DNA of 13,931 bases from Gammaproteobacteria bacterium (GCA_003645395.1 QNFC01000022.1:1-13931), one strand, 5' to 3'; shown: positions 1 through 7,984, counted from the first letter of the stretch. The notes: generated by a model from the letters alone, not told the origin. Numbers and translations are program-made.

Positions 1-1944
1 ACCATGCTCGCGCTGGTACTGGCCATCGGCCTGGTAGTCGATGACGCCATTGTGGTGCTGGAGAATATCTACCGCCGGGTAGAAGAAGGTATGCCGCCAA
101 AGCAGGCCGCGTTGGTGGGCAGCGGCGAAATCGGTTTTGCCATTCTGGCGATGATGGTCACCCTGGTCGCCGTATTTGTGCCGCTGAGCTTTCTGACCGG
201 CTCCACGGGTAGGTTGTTTCAGGAATTTGCGCTAGCGTTGGTGGGCGCGGTGTTAGTGTCGGCATTTGTTGCACTAAGTCTGGTGCCGATGCTCTGCTCA
301 AAGTTACTGAAACCCACTACCCATAACCGTTTTTACACGGTCACCGAAGGCTGGTTGCAAAGCCTGTTTAAGCTTTACGAGCGGATGCTGCGGCGAGCGC
401 TGAAACTGCGCCCGCTGGTGGTGCTGGCCGGAGTAATTGCTGCTGGTGCGAGCTACTTTTTACTCAATGCCCTGGAGTCAGAATTGGCGCCGTTTGAGGA
501 TCGCAGTGACTTTGTGGCAATGATGATCACCCCGGAAGGCTCCAGCCTCGAATACACCGAGGCTCAGGTTTACGCCATGGACGAAATCATCCGCAGCATC
601 CCCGAGGTAAAAACCTCGTTTATGGTCACCTCGCCAGGTATTTCTCGGCCAGCGCCTATCAATGTCGGCGTTGGTTTCGTCACCCTGACTGACTGGTCCG
701 AACGTACTCGTACCCAGTTCGATATCACTCGTGAACTCGCCCCAAAACTATTTGCACTGCCGGGGGGACTGGCATTCCCAATCAACCGTGCGTCGTTGGG
801 GGTCGGCGGTTTCCGCGAAACCCCGGTGCAGTTCGTTATTCAGGGCAACACTTATGAGGAACTTGAAGAGTCGGTCACCAAAATGATGGCCCGGGCCCGA
901 GAGTATCCCGGCCTGGTTAATCTCGACACCGACCTGAAACTGAATAAGCCCCAGTTCAAGGTCACGGTTAACCGCGACAAAGCCGCCAATGTCGGGGTTA
1001 CCATCGCCGATATTGGCCGCACGCTAGAAACTTTGCTCGGCGGCCGCGAGGTAACCCGTTTCAAACGCGCCGGCGAACAATACGAAGTGATCGTCAAACT
1101 GGCAGATGAAGATCGTACCAACCCTACTGACCTGACCTCAATCTATGTGCGCGGTCGTGGTGGTGAGCTGGTGCAGCTATCAAACCTGGTGGAGCTGCGC
1201 GAAACCGTCTCCCCCAAAGAGTTGAACCATTTCGACCGTCTGCGGGCGGCGACCATCAAAGCCAACGTTGCGCAGGGCTACGCCCTCGGCGAAGTGCTGG
1301 AATTCCTGGAAACCACCGCAGCGGAGATTCTCCCCGCCTCGTCACGCATTGATTTCAATGGCGTATCCCGAGAGTTCAAAAAGTCCAGTCAGGGACTGGC
1401 CATCACTTTTGTGCTGGCACTGGCATTTGTTTATCTGGTGCTATCTGCACAATTTGAGAGTTTTCGCGGCCCGTTGGTGATTCTGGTTTGTGTGCCACTG
1501 GCGGTCAGCGGGGCACTGCTCGCGCTACTACTGGCAGGACAAACTTTTAACGTCTACAGCCAGATCGGCATGATGATGCTAATCGGCCTGATCACCAAAA
1601 ATGGCATTCTCATTGTCGAATTCGCCAACCAGATGCAGGACCAGGGCATCGACAAAACTGAGGCGGTGATCCGTGCCTCAGCGCTACGCCTGCGACCCAT
1701 TTTAATGACTTCAGCCACCATGGTGCTGGCTGCTATCCCGTTAGCACTGGCCACCGGTGCCGGTGCAGAAAGCCGTCACCCCATCGGCTGGACCATAGTC
1801 GGGGGGCTGATTATTGGCTCACTGCTGACACTGTTTGTGGTGCCTACTGCCTATACCTATTTAGCGGGTGACCGCAAACCTTCCCAAGACAGTGAGACCG
1901 AGATAACGGATGAGTTGCCTAGCTCTGACGGCCAAATTATCTGA
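1..1944 (+). CDS. RND efflux transporter permease, AcrB/MexB/HAE1-like (5' end outside window)
   Basis: Inner-membrane proton-driven pump of a tripartite efflux system, which would work with a periplasmic adaptor and an outer-membrane channel. The reading frame is open from the first base, so the Met at base 4 is internal. About 390 N-terminal residues are missing compared with the roughly 1040 of AcrB. The visible part begins in transmembrane segment 4, where the paired Asp (residues 13-14 counted from that Met) match the AcrB proton-relay D407/D408. The second periplasmic loop follows (about residues 155-455), then the C-terminal transmembrane bundle, with the conserved relay Lys at residue 532 in an ITKNG motif. 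The tail is short and polar. Substrates cannot be read from sequence: a drug/hydrophobe pump is likely, and export of aromatic or steroid-like compounds is only a guess from the neighbours. No adaptor gene follows, so any partners would lie upstream. Confidence 0.95.
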   Translation, partial: TMLALVLAIGLVVDDAIVVLENIYRRVEEGMPPKQAALVGSGEIGFAILAMMVTLVAVFVPLSFLTGSTGRLFQEFALALVGAVLVSAFVALSLVPMLCSKLLKPTTHNRFYTVTEGWLQSLFKLYERMLRRALKLRPLVVLAGVIAAGASYFLLNALESELAPFEDRSDFVAMMITPEGSSLEYTEAQVYAMDEIIRSIPEVKTSFMVTSPGISRPAPINVGVGFVTLTDWSERTRTQFDITRELAPKLFALPGGLAFPINRASLGVGGFRETPVQFVIQGNTYEELEESVTKMMARAREYPGLVNLDTDLKLNKPQFKVTVNRDKAANVGVTIADIGRTLETLLGGREVTRFKRAGEQYEVIVKLADEDRTNPTDLTSIYVRGRGGELVQLSNLVELRETVSPKELNHFDRLRAATIKANVAQGYALGEVLEFLETTAAEILPASSRIDFNGVSREFKKSSQGLAITFVLALAFVYLVLSAQFESFRGPLVILVCVPLAVSGALLALLLAGQTFNVYSQIGMMMLIGLITKNGILIVEFANQMQDQGIDKTEAVIRASALRLRPILMTSATMVLAAIPLALATGAGAESRHPIGWTIVGGLIIGSLLTLFVVPTAYTYLAGDRKPSQDSETEITDELPSSDGQII

Positions 1945-2037
1945 CACGGCACTCTAACTGGTACGCATGTTGGGTCCGCGGGACCTCATCCACTAATCGC
2001 CGCTAACTTCACCGGAGCATGGCAATCAGCAGCATCT

Positions 2038-2060
2038 TGCTGGCGCGCATAAAGCCAGCA
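2038..2060. terminator. Hairpin between convergent genes, possible terminator
   Basis: A perfect 7-bp inverted repeat (TGCTGGC / GCCAGCA, 9-nt loop) lies between the 3' ends of the RND gene (+) and the DUF1059-like gene (-). A smaller 5-bp hairpin with a 3-nt loop (GGTCC-GCG-GGACC) sits at 1973-1985. Neither is followed by a T-run on either strand, so these would be weak intrinsic terminators at best. The rest of the 145-nt gap shows nothing recognisable. Confidence 0.3.
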
Positions 2061-2089
2061 TTCAATTGGCCAGGCGGTGGTGGAGCCGA

Positions 2090-2335
2090 CTATTGGCTCT
2101 CAGGCAGCGCTTCAAACTCTTTTCTTTTATTTTCAAACCATGCAGTCATGGCTTCCGGCTCCTGCATTAGCTGCTTCATTTCACCCATCGCTTTAAGGTG
2201 AGCCTCATCCTGTTGTTGGAACATTTCCATGCTGTGTTGCTTGCTAATTTCGGCCATTTCATCAAATGAGTTGGCGTGAAACTCTGTGTCGCAAGCTCCC
2301 CCTAATTGCTCACAGCTCATTGTTTTCATATTCAT
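2090..2335 (-). CDS. Small DUF1059-like protein
   Basis: An 81-residue soluble protein with no signal peptide or membrane segment. The N-terminus (MKTMSCEQLGGACD) and the following EFHANSFDEMAEISKQH stretch resemble the small DUF1059 family, whose function is not established. It has two Cys (residues 8 and 15) and a Met- and Glu-rich, probably helical, second half. The first ATG is preceded by AGGA at 7-nt spacing. A second in-frame ATG two codons later is the start more like other family members. The gene begins only 13 nt after the monooxygenase stop on the same strand, so the two are probably co-transcribed. That suggests a role linked to the monooxygenase, but nothing in the sequence shows which. 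Family assignment is from memory of the motif. Confidence 0.8.
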   Translation of the reverse strand: MNMKTMSCEQLGGACDTEFHANSFDEMAEISKQHSMEMFQQQDEAHLKAMGEMKQLMQEPEAMTAWFENKRKEFEALPESQ

Positions 2336-2348
2336 TTCCTATGTGTTG

Positions 2349-3551
2349 TTAAACAATCCCACCAATCGGTTCTAGCCCCACCAGGTTACGACCGTAATTG
2401 CGCAGGCCGACTTCGTGCTGAATACCAATGTGTGAAGCCATGGTGTAAAGATCGCGCCAGAACCGCTGCACGTCATTGCCGCCGTACACGGCAAAGGCGC
2501 CGGAATGTTCAAACAACTCCTCCCCGACCGACCGGGCCTCACGGCCAATATGGACCCGCCAGCCGGTTACCCGAGCGCGAAACTCCATGACATCATCGCC
2601 CGGATTGACAGCCATATGTTCGCCGACTTCCATCAGTTCGTCGGCATAGCGATAAAGCAGCAGTCGCATGGCTTCGACACGGACACTGGCCTCGGCCAGC
2701 AACACCTGCGAAGTGACCATGTCGTTCTGGCTCTCGTCGGTGAACAGCGGCACCCGGCTGCGCATGCGCTCCTTGAAGGAATTCAGTATGCCGGTAACGC
2801 CGCCAAGACTCGGCGTAACAATCGCAATCGCCAACGCCGCACCGAACGGGATTCGATACAGTGGACCCGGATTGTAGCTCTGCCCGGGAGGCGGGGCCGA
2901 GTGCGCAAAGACGGTTCCAGCTTCCATGGTTCGATAAGTTGGCACAAAAGCTTTTTCAACGCGGATGCCACAGCTGGCAGTGCCCTTAAGCCCTAACGTA
3001 TCCCAATCATCGAGAATTTCGAATTCGCCTTTGGGCACAAAGAACATTCGGAACTCGGGCTCCCCACCAGGTCCGGCACCGTGGACCATGCCTCCAAGGG
3101 CAACGTAATCTGACCAGAGCACGCCACTCGCAAATTTCCATTCGCCGGAGAGCAGATATCCATCCTCTACTATTTCGACTTTCCCCACCGGCGCAAACAC
3201 GTCGGCAAACATTCGGTGCGGGTCATCACCCCAGAGTTCTTCCTGCAGTTGTGGATTTAAGAGCGCGCCCCAGTAGTGATGGATACCCAGCAAACACTGC
3301 ACCCAACCGGCAGAAACGTTGTAACTGGAAAGCACTTCACCGACTCGCACAAAAGCGGGAAAGCCTAGCTCCAGGCCACCAAAACGTTTAGGCTGAAGAA
3401 TATTAACCAGATTGCCGTGGACCATGTCCGCCATCAGCTCATCAGAGATACGGCAATTTTTCTCCATCGTCACCGCCTCTTTGGCGGCGCGCTCACCGAC
3501 ACGATGGGCGGTATCAATCAACTCACTCAGCTGGACTTCATTCGCAGACAT
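2349..3551 (-). CDS. HsaA-like flavin-dependent monooxygenase, oxygenase component (acyl-CoA dehydrogenase fold)
   Basis: A 400-residue member of the two-component (group D) flavoprotein monooxygenases that includes HsaA of cholesterol catabolism (394 aa), which hydroxylates a phenolic secosteroid to a catechol using reduced flavin from a separate reductase. Visible family features are a helical N-terminus ending in LQPKRFGGLE, the SAGWVQ...GIHHYW stretch (about 80-95), the middle beta domain with GYLLSGEWKFASG and LGLKGTAS, and a C-terminal helical domain with FWRD near 364 and a His at 374 aligned with the HsaA active-site region. The acyl-CoA dehydrogenase fold could suggest a dehydrogenase, but these segments favour a hydroxylase. 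Substrate is unknown: a phenol or steroid-derived phenol is plausible because meta-cleavage genes lie about 5.5 kb away. No flavin reductase (HsaB type) is in the window. The start has AGGTG just upstream. Confidence 0.85.
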   Translation of the reverse strand: MSANEVQLSELIDTAHRVGERAAKEAVTMEKNCRISDELMADMVHGNLVNILQPKRFGGLELGFPAFVRVGEVLSSYNVSAGWVQCLLGIHHYWGALLNPQLQEELWGDDPHRMFADVFAPVGKVEIVEDGYLLSGEWKFASGVLWSDYVALGGMVHGAGPGGEPEFRMFFVPKGEFEILDDWDTLGLKGTASCGIRVEKAFVPTYRTMEAGTVFAHSAPPPGQSYNPGPLYRIPFGAALAIAIVTPSLGGVTGILNSFKERMRSRVPLFTDESQNDMVTSQVLLAEASVRVEAMRLLLYRYADELMEVGEHMAVNPGDDVMEFRARVTGWRVHIGREARSVGEELFEHSGAFAVYGGNDVQRFWRDLYTMASHIGIQHEVGLRNYGRNLVGLEPIGGIV

Positions 3552-3651
3552 GGGGCACCTGTATTACGGAAACTGCTTTAGAGGGGGTAGAAACTCGAGG
3601 TTTGCGCGCCGGGCCAACATTTAGTCCGAACCAGGCAATCCCAAAGCGGCG

Positions 3652-3999
3652 TTACAAAATTTCCAGTACTTGCTCTGGGGGTCGGCCTACGGCAGCCTTA
3701 TCGCCGTTAATGACCACCGGGCGCTCAATCAGTTTCGGGAACTCGATCATGGCCGCAACCAGCGCATCGTTGCTGAGTGATTCATCATCAATGCCCTGCT
3801 CTTTGTAATCAGCCTCTTTCCGGCGCATAAGTTCCCGCGGATCCATGCCCAACATGGCTAATATCTCGTTCAATCGAGCGGGGGTTGGCGGGGACTTCAG
3901 GTACTCGATAATTGTCGGTTCGTGCCCCTGCTGACGCAGTAGCTCAAGGGTCTGACGGGATTTACTACAGCGCGGGTTATGCCAAATTTCCAGTGCCAT
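3652..3999 (-). CDS. arsC: Arsenate reductase, glutaredoxin-dependent
   Basis: A 115-residue thioredoxin-fold enzyme that reduces arsenate to arsenite with glutathione and glutaredoxin. The N-terminal NPRCSKSR motif places the only Cys at residue 11, equivalent to the catalytic Cys12 of the R773-type enzyme. Arg59/Arg60, Arg93 (in IERPVV) and Arg106 (in VGRPPE) correspond to the oxyanion-binding arginines. Length fits the short chromosomal form. The start has AAGGA at 9-nt spacing. There is no arsR, arsB or acr3 nearby, so this is an orphan copy, a common arrangement in gammaproteobacteria. A general role within the ArsC/YffB family rather than true arsenic resistance is possible. Confidence 0.92.
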   Translation of the reverse strand: MALEIWHNPRCSKSRQTLELLRQQGHEPTIIEYLKSPPTPARLNEILAMLGMDPRELMRRKEADYKEQGIDDESLSNDALVAAMIEFPKLIERPVVINGDKAAVGRPPEQVLEIL

Positions 4000-4031
4000 T
4001 CGTCGGGTTCCTTATCGAAGGCGTTAAAAGT

Positions 4032-4059
4032 GCTGTAGAGGTTACCCCTGGTCTGGCAA
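4032..4059 (-). promoter_or_regulatory. Candidate sigma-70-like promoter of arsC
   Basis: Reading on the minus strand, TTGCCA (4054-4059, five of six matches to the -35 consensus) is followed after 16 bp by TACAGC (4032-4037, a weak -10). It lies 32 nt upstream of the arsC start codon. The weak -10 keeps confidence low. Confidence 0.3.
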
Positions 4060-4107
4060 AATGGGAATAACCGTAGTGATCAACAACCGGAAACCGTCGG
4101 AATCACA

Positions 4108-4123
4108 TCATCTTAGAAGATGA
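4108..4123. repeat. Perfect short inverted repeat downstream of the PilZ-like gene
   Basis: TCATCTT-AG-AAGATGA, 7-bp arms with a 2-bp spacer, begins 7 nt beyond the stop codon of the 516-residue protein on the minus strand. There is no following T-run, so it is a poor intrinsic terminator. It could instead be a protein-binding palindrome upstream of arsC. Confidence 0.5.
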
Positions 4124-4130
4124 ATTCACA

Positions 4131-5681
4131 TTAGCAGGCAGTCACCGCAAACAACTCAAACTCGCCAGCTATCTCTAACAGTTTACCCAACTGGAGCGCC
4201 CCAACTTTTTCAAGGGTGACAAAATCTCCAGATTGCCAGGGTCCCCACGGCAACAACAACGAGACATACTCGCCTCCTTTAGCTTTTTTGCGATGCAACA
4301 ATCCCTGCAAATTGACGTCCGGCGCGCTGGATGCTGACACCATCACCGCGTCAGCATGCCCGACAAGCTTCTCCATGCCGACAACCAATTCCTCATCACT
4401 GCGATAGCGCACCCGCTTTACGACTGAGGTCTGCCACGGCCCGTCAGGGCTACTCGCTGTGGCAAGTAAATCACCAATCGAAATCTTTTCTCGCCGAGCA
4501 CTTTCAAGCACCATGGCAAATCCACCTTCGCTCTCGTTCGACAACCGCCATTGATGCATTGGACTGGCCCATGGTTGCGCAACATCTACCGAGCACTCAC
4601 CGTTAGAGACCATTTCTAGTGAGAGAATCGAGTCCATCTCCACCGAGGCTGCCGCAAAGTGTTTGTGTACCGCATCCAGCCCACGCAGCACCCACATTTC
4701 ACTCTTCACGCTATTACGTTTATGTTTGCGATTTTCTGAAGTTCGCGGCAGGAGTGCCGCAACCAGGCACCGCAACATCGCCACATGCTTTTTTAGCTGA
4801 TTGCGTTCCACTTCATCATTAGTTCTATTAACTGGATCTAGCAATTGTTGACGAACTAGCCTGGCTAGCAACGATGTATTCAACAAAAAGCCATCTTCAT
4901 CTTTGCGCAGCGCTATATCACTCGCTTCATGAGCACCGATATCCATATCAAAGTGCACCACCATCTGACCCGCCATACTCTTATTTTTTGCCACCCCTTC
5001 AATGCTACACAGCATGAGGTGCTCACAAACATATGCACGGACCAGGTCTGCCTCGCCGACGGCTAGTCGATAGGGATCAACCAGATCACACAAAAGCGCC
5101 ACCAGGTATTCTTCTTCAACTGTCCGTTTATCGTGGTCGTCCGCTGACAATTCCTGATGAATAAACAGCGACTTTGCTTGCTGGTAGGTTTGATGCATAT
5201 CGCGCCAAACTCCGCTCGGCAACGATAGATAAGCGCGGTAATGAATCATCATCAACTCACCACACAATTTCATCACCCGGTTATGTGCCAGGGCATGAAT
5301 CCCAAACCGATCGAACCGAGTTTGCAGAGCTGATGAAGCCTCTACCAGCCGTAAGTATCCATAGCTGTATTCTCGAATAAGCCGCCCTAAACTCAGCGCG
5401 ATTTTCCTGTTGCTCAGCGGCAGGGGCTGATCAAGGCCAATATAGTGATGCTCGAGCTTTGATACCGTGTCGGCTATAGGTTTCGCCATCATTTCGAACA
5501 TTGCAAACCGGCTTTTATCGGTCAGTTGCGCCCGATTGAGCCCTTTCAGTGTGTCGTAGATCCGCCTGATGCTCACCGCCACCTGTTGACCTTCGCCCTG
5601 TTTAATCCATTTCTTTAACTGTTTCAAATCCGCAGGCAAGGTCGGGTCAATACCTGGTCTTAGCGTTGGAAGTTCAAACAT
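4131..5681 (-). CDS. Conserved hypothetical protein with PilZ-like C-terminal signature
   Basis: A 516-residue protein I cannot name. It is predicted cytoplasmic, with no signal peptide or convincing membrane segment. Residues 1 to about 310 look almost entirely helical, with many Leu, Arg and Gln. The C-terminal part has more beta-type sequence and carries R318-x3-R322 and N382-x-S384-x2-G387, which match the RxxxR and (D/N)xSxxG c-di-GMP-binding motifs of PilZ domains. The 60-residue gap between the motifs is longer than in most PilZ domains, so an insertion or a divergent domain is likely. A further beta-rich stretch reaches the C-terminus. If the domain binds c-di-GMP, the helical part could be the output module. 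The start has AGGA 6 nt upstream. It is monocistronic by context, with arsC 131 nt downstream and acylphosphatase divergent. Confidence 0.8.
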   Translation of the reverse strand: MFELPTLRPGIDPTLPADLKQLKKWIKQGEGQQVAVSIRRIYDTLKGLNRAQLTDKSRFAMFEMMAKPIADTVSKLEHHYIGLDQPLPLSNRKIALSLGRLIREYSYGYLRLVEASSALQTRFDRFGIHALAHNRVMKLCGELMMIHYRAYLSLPSGVWRDMHQTYQQAKSLFIHQELSADDHDKRTVEEEYLVALLCDLVDPYRLAVGEADLVRAYVCEHLMLCSIEGVAKNKSMAGQMVVHFDMDIGAHEASDIALRKDEDGFLLNTSLLARLVRQQLLDPVNRTNDEVERNQLKKHVAMLRCLVAALLPRTSENRKHKRNSVKSEMWVLRGLDAVHKHFAAASVEMDSILSLEMVSNGECSVDVAQPWASPMHQWRLSNESEGGFAMVLESARREKISIGDLLATASSPDGPWQTSVVKRVRYRSDEELVVGMEKLVGHADAVMVSASSAPDVNLQGLLHRKKAKGGEYVSLLLPWGPWQSGDFVTLEKVGALQLGKLLEIAGEFELFAVTAC

Positions 5682-5683
5682 AG

Positions 5684-5752
5684 CGGGTCCTGGTGGCTCA
5701 TTGCTGGTATAGGTTCAATATCAACAATAGTTCTCGGCAATCCATGGACCCG
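5684..5752 (-). repeat. Inverted repeat spanning the leader and ribosome binding site of the PilZ-like gene
   Basis: CGGGTCC at 5684-5690 and GGACCCG at 5746-5752 are perfect 7-bp inverted arms separated by 55 nt. On the minus-strand transcript the downstream arm GGACCCG overlaps the Shine-Dalgarno GGA just before the ATG, so pairing would hide the ribosome binding site. A functional role is inference. Confidence 0.4.
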
Positions 5753-5918
5753 TCTAAAGTGCGAATTACCTGTTCAGATCTCTTATTTCGTTCCGATTAC
5801 ACCCGGTTTGAGCCCTTTTAGGTGGCCCAGCCTCCATCTTCACGTTGCAGATAATTGCTTGTCAGTACTTATTTAACGGCCAGATCAATCCGAGCCAGAC
5901 TAGCTCGCCGCGCTCATG

Positions 5919-5924
5919 TACAAT
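5919..5924 (+). promoter_or_regulatory. Candidate -10 element for acyP
   Basis: TACAAT (five of six matches to the sigma-70 -10) lies 45 nt upstream of the acyP start. The best -35 at 17-bp spacing is CAGACT (5896-5901), with only three matches. Confidence 0.35.
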
Positions 5925-5969
5925 CGCCGCCTTTTATTCGCCAGCACCCACTGGATTTAAGAGAAATTA

Positions 5970-6263
5970 ATGACTCTGCTCGCGCGACATTACTTCATTT
6001 CAGGCAAGGTTCAACAAGTCTATTTTCGCCAGTCGACCCTCGCCGAAGCTGAAAAAATCGGTATTACCGGCTGGGTTCGGAACCTGCCCGATGGTCGAGT
6101 AGAAGCCATTGCCTATGGACAACAGTCGGCGTTGGAAAAATTTGAGGCCTGGTTAAACGTCGGTCCCAAAATGGCCCGTGTGGACAACGTAAGTCATCGC
6201 CCGGTAGATGCCTGCGACGTGCCGGTCTCCTTTACTCTTCACTCCACACCAGTAGCGGCCTAA
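5970..6263 (+). CDS. acyP: Acylphosphatase
   Basis: A 97-residue small cytoplasmic alpha/beta enzyme that hydrolyses acyl phosphates. The P-loop region ISGKVQQVYFR supplies the catalytic Arg at residue 20, and GWVRNLPDGRVEA supplies the catalytic Asn at residue 38. Length and order match the family (about 90-100 aa). The P-loop differs from the usual VQGVxFR: the Gly is Gln at residue 16 and the following variable residue is Tyr. The start ATG has AAGAGA upstream. The gene converges on proS with only 9 nt between the stop codons, so the two 3' ends would share any termination signal. Physiological substrate is unknown, as is usual for bacterial members. Confidence 0.93.
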   Translation: MTLLARHYFISGKVQQVYFRQSTLAEAEKIGITGWVRNLPDGRVEAIAYGQQSALEKFEAWLNVGPKMARVDNVSHRPVDACDVPVSFTLHSTPVAA

Positions 6264-6272
6264 CCGGGATAT

Positions 6273-7973
6273 TTACCCCGCTGTGAGTCGTTCCATTACC
6301 TCGACCAGAGGAATATCTTTTGACGACTCAGCACTCCGCTGTTTATATTCCACGTTACCCTCGGCGAGTCCACGCTCACCAATTACCAACCGCTGGGGAA
6401 TACCGATCAGGTCCATGTCGGCAAACATCACACCCGGACGCTCCTTACGGTCATCAAGTAGCACGTCATACCCAGCAGCCATAAGGTCCGCATAAAGTTT
6501 TTCGGTGGTTTCGCGCACGAGCTCAGAACGCCGCATATTGATCGGCACCAGCGCAATCTCAAACGGTGCCAGTGCCTGCGGCCAGACAATGCCACGATCA
6601 TCATGGTGTTGCTCTATGGCCGCAGCCACCACCCGTGACACGCCAATACCGTAACAACCCATGGTCAGCACCCGGTCTTTACCCTGCTCATCAAGGCAGG
6701 TTGCGCCCAGGGCCTGGCTGTAGGTTTCGCCCAGCTGAAAAATGTGGCCGACTTCAATACCGCGCGCAATATTCAGGATTCCTTTACCATCTGGGCTGGC
6801 ATCGCCAGCAACCACTTTACGCAAATCAACACCGGTAGCTAACGGTAAGTCACGCTGCCAGTTGACCCCGGTCAGATGTTCATCATCGCTGTTGGCACCA
6901 CAGACAAAATCGGCCATCTGTAGCGCGGCATGATCGGCCAATATCGGCACCGTTAACTCAACCGGCCCGACGGAGCCCGGCGTACACCCCGCCGCCACTC
7001 TGACTTCTTCTTCAGTAGCCATTTCAAACGGCGATGCCAGCTCAGGCAACTTGTCTGCCTTGATTTCATTTAATTCATGATCACCGCGCAGCAGTAGCGC
7101 AACGACTGGCGACTCCGCACCCTTGACCAGCAGGGTCTTAAGCACCTTATCGAGGGGCAGGCCAAGAAATTCGGCGACCTCGCCGATAGCGCGCTTACCC
7201 GGTGTCGCAACCCGTTGTATCTCCTGCTCAGGGGCATCAAGTTGCGCATCACTAATCAGGCTAGTAGCCATCTCGACATTGGCCGCATAGTCACTGTCAT
7301 TACTGAAGGCAATCGCATCTTCGCCAGAATCGGCCAGCACGTGAAATTCATGCGAGGCGCGACCGCCGATACTGCCGGTATCGGCCTCAACCATCCGATA
7401 AGTGAGCCCGGTACGGTCAAAAATCGCGCAGTAGGCCTGCCGCATACGCTCGTAGGTATCGGCAAGAGAATCCGCATCCAGATGAAACGAATAGGCATCC
7501 TTCATCAAAAATTCGCGAGCTCGCATCACCCCAAATCGCGGCCGAGTTTCATCACGAAATTTCATTTGAATCTGATAAAAATTTGCCGGCAATTGCCGAT
7601 AGCTGCGCAGGTTTCGGCGCACCATATCCGTAATCACCTCTTCGTGGGTAGGGCCAAAACAGAAAGTGCGGTCGTGCCGATCAGTAAGACGCAATAACTC
7701 CGGGCCAAATTTTGCCCAGCGGCCTGACTCTTCCCATAGTTCTGCTGGTTGAATCGCCGGCATTAGCACCTCTTGTGCACCGGCTGCATCCATCTCTTCG
7801 CGAACGATCTTCTCTACCTTGCGTAGCACCCTGAGCCCCAGGGGCATCCAGGTGTAAATACCGGCCGCTAGCTTGCTAATCATGCCGGCGCGCAGCATTA
7901 GTTGATGACTAACTATCTCCGCGTCAGCCGGGGTCTCTTTTAACGTGGACAACAGGAATTGTGAGGTACGCAT
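6273..7973 (-). CDS. proS: Prolyl-tRNA synthetase, bacterial type with editing domain
   Basis: A 566-residue class II synthetase that charges tRNA-Pro in the cytoplasm, near the 572 aa of the E. coli enzyme. In order: N-terminal MRTSQFLLSTLKETPADAE, class II motif 1 around 45-80, GPTHEE at 108-112, motif 2 (FRDETRPRFG from 139), the INS cis-editing domain at about 224-405 with K279 in the position of the E. coli editing Lys, motif 3 (GCYGIGVSR from 439), then the C-terminal anticodon-binding domain. The conserved N-terminus fixes the start ATG. No Shine-Dalgarno is visible upstream, and the only good -10-like hexamer lies just 11 nt before the ATG. Transcription runs away from cysK, whose terminator lies within the upstream gap. 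Confidence 0.98.
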   Translation of the reverse strand: MRTSQFLLSTLKETPADAEIVSHQLMLRAGMISKLAAGIYTWMPLGLRVLRKVEKIVREEMDAAGAQEVLMPAIQPAELWEESGRWAKFGPELLRLTDRHDRTFCFGPTHEEVITDMVRRNLRSYRQLPANFYQIQMKFRDETRPRFGVMRAREFLMKDAYSFHLDADSLADTYERMRQAYCAIFDRTGLTYRMVEADTGSIGGRASHEFHVLADSGEDAIAFSNDSDYAANVEMATSLISDAQLDAPEQEIQRVATPGKRAIGEVAEFLGLPLDKVLKTLLVKGAESPVVALLLRGDHELNEIKADKLPELASPFEMATEEEVRVAAGCTPGSVGPVELTVPILADHAALQMADFVCGANSDDEHLTGVNWQRDLPLATGVDLRKVVAGDASPDGKGILNIARGIEVGHIFQLGETYSQALGATCLDEQGKDRVLTMGCYGIGVSRVVAAAIEQHHDDRGIVWPQALAPFEIALVPINMRRSELVRETTEKLYADLMAAGYDVLLDDRKERPGVMFADMDLIGIPQRLVIGERGLAEGNVEYKQRSAESSKDIPLVEVMERLTAG

Positions 7974-7984
7974 CAGCTAAAACT

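Larger units (their letters stand above)
5682..5969. promoter_or_regulatory. Divergent intergenic region between the PilZ-like gene and acyP
   Basis: This 288-nt region separates divergent start codons, so it should hold promoters in both directions. Towards acyP there is TACAAT at 5919-5924 with a weak CAGACT 17 bp upstream, and AAGAGA as a modest ribosome binding site. Towards the PilZ-like gene no good -10/-35 pair was seen, but a perfect 7-bp inverted repeat lies in the presumed leader. No small open frame or RNA gene was recognised. Confidence 0.6.

Noticed and set aside
1..1944. Truncated RND pump as a pseudogene
   Set aside because: The frame is open at the window edge and shows no internal stop or frameshift, so the missing N-terminus is due to the window boundary.
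2505..2996. Open frame of 163 codons on the plus strand opposite the monooxygenase gene
   Set aside because: It lies wholly within the HsaA-like gene and has no domain-like sequence.
6264..6272. Terminator between acyP and proS
   Set aside because: Only 9 nt separate the stop codons, and the best pairing around them is 4 bp with no T-run.
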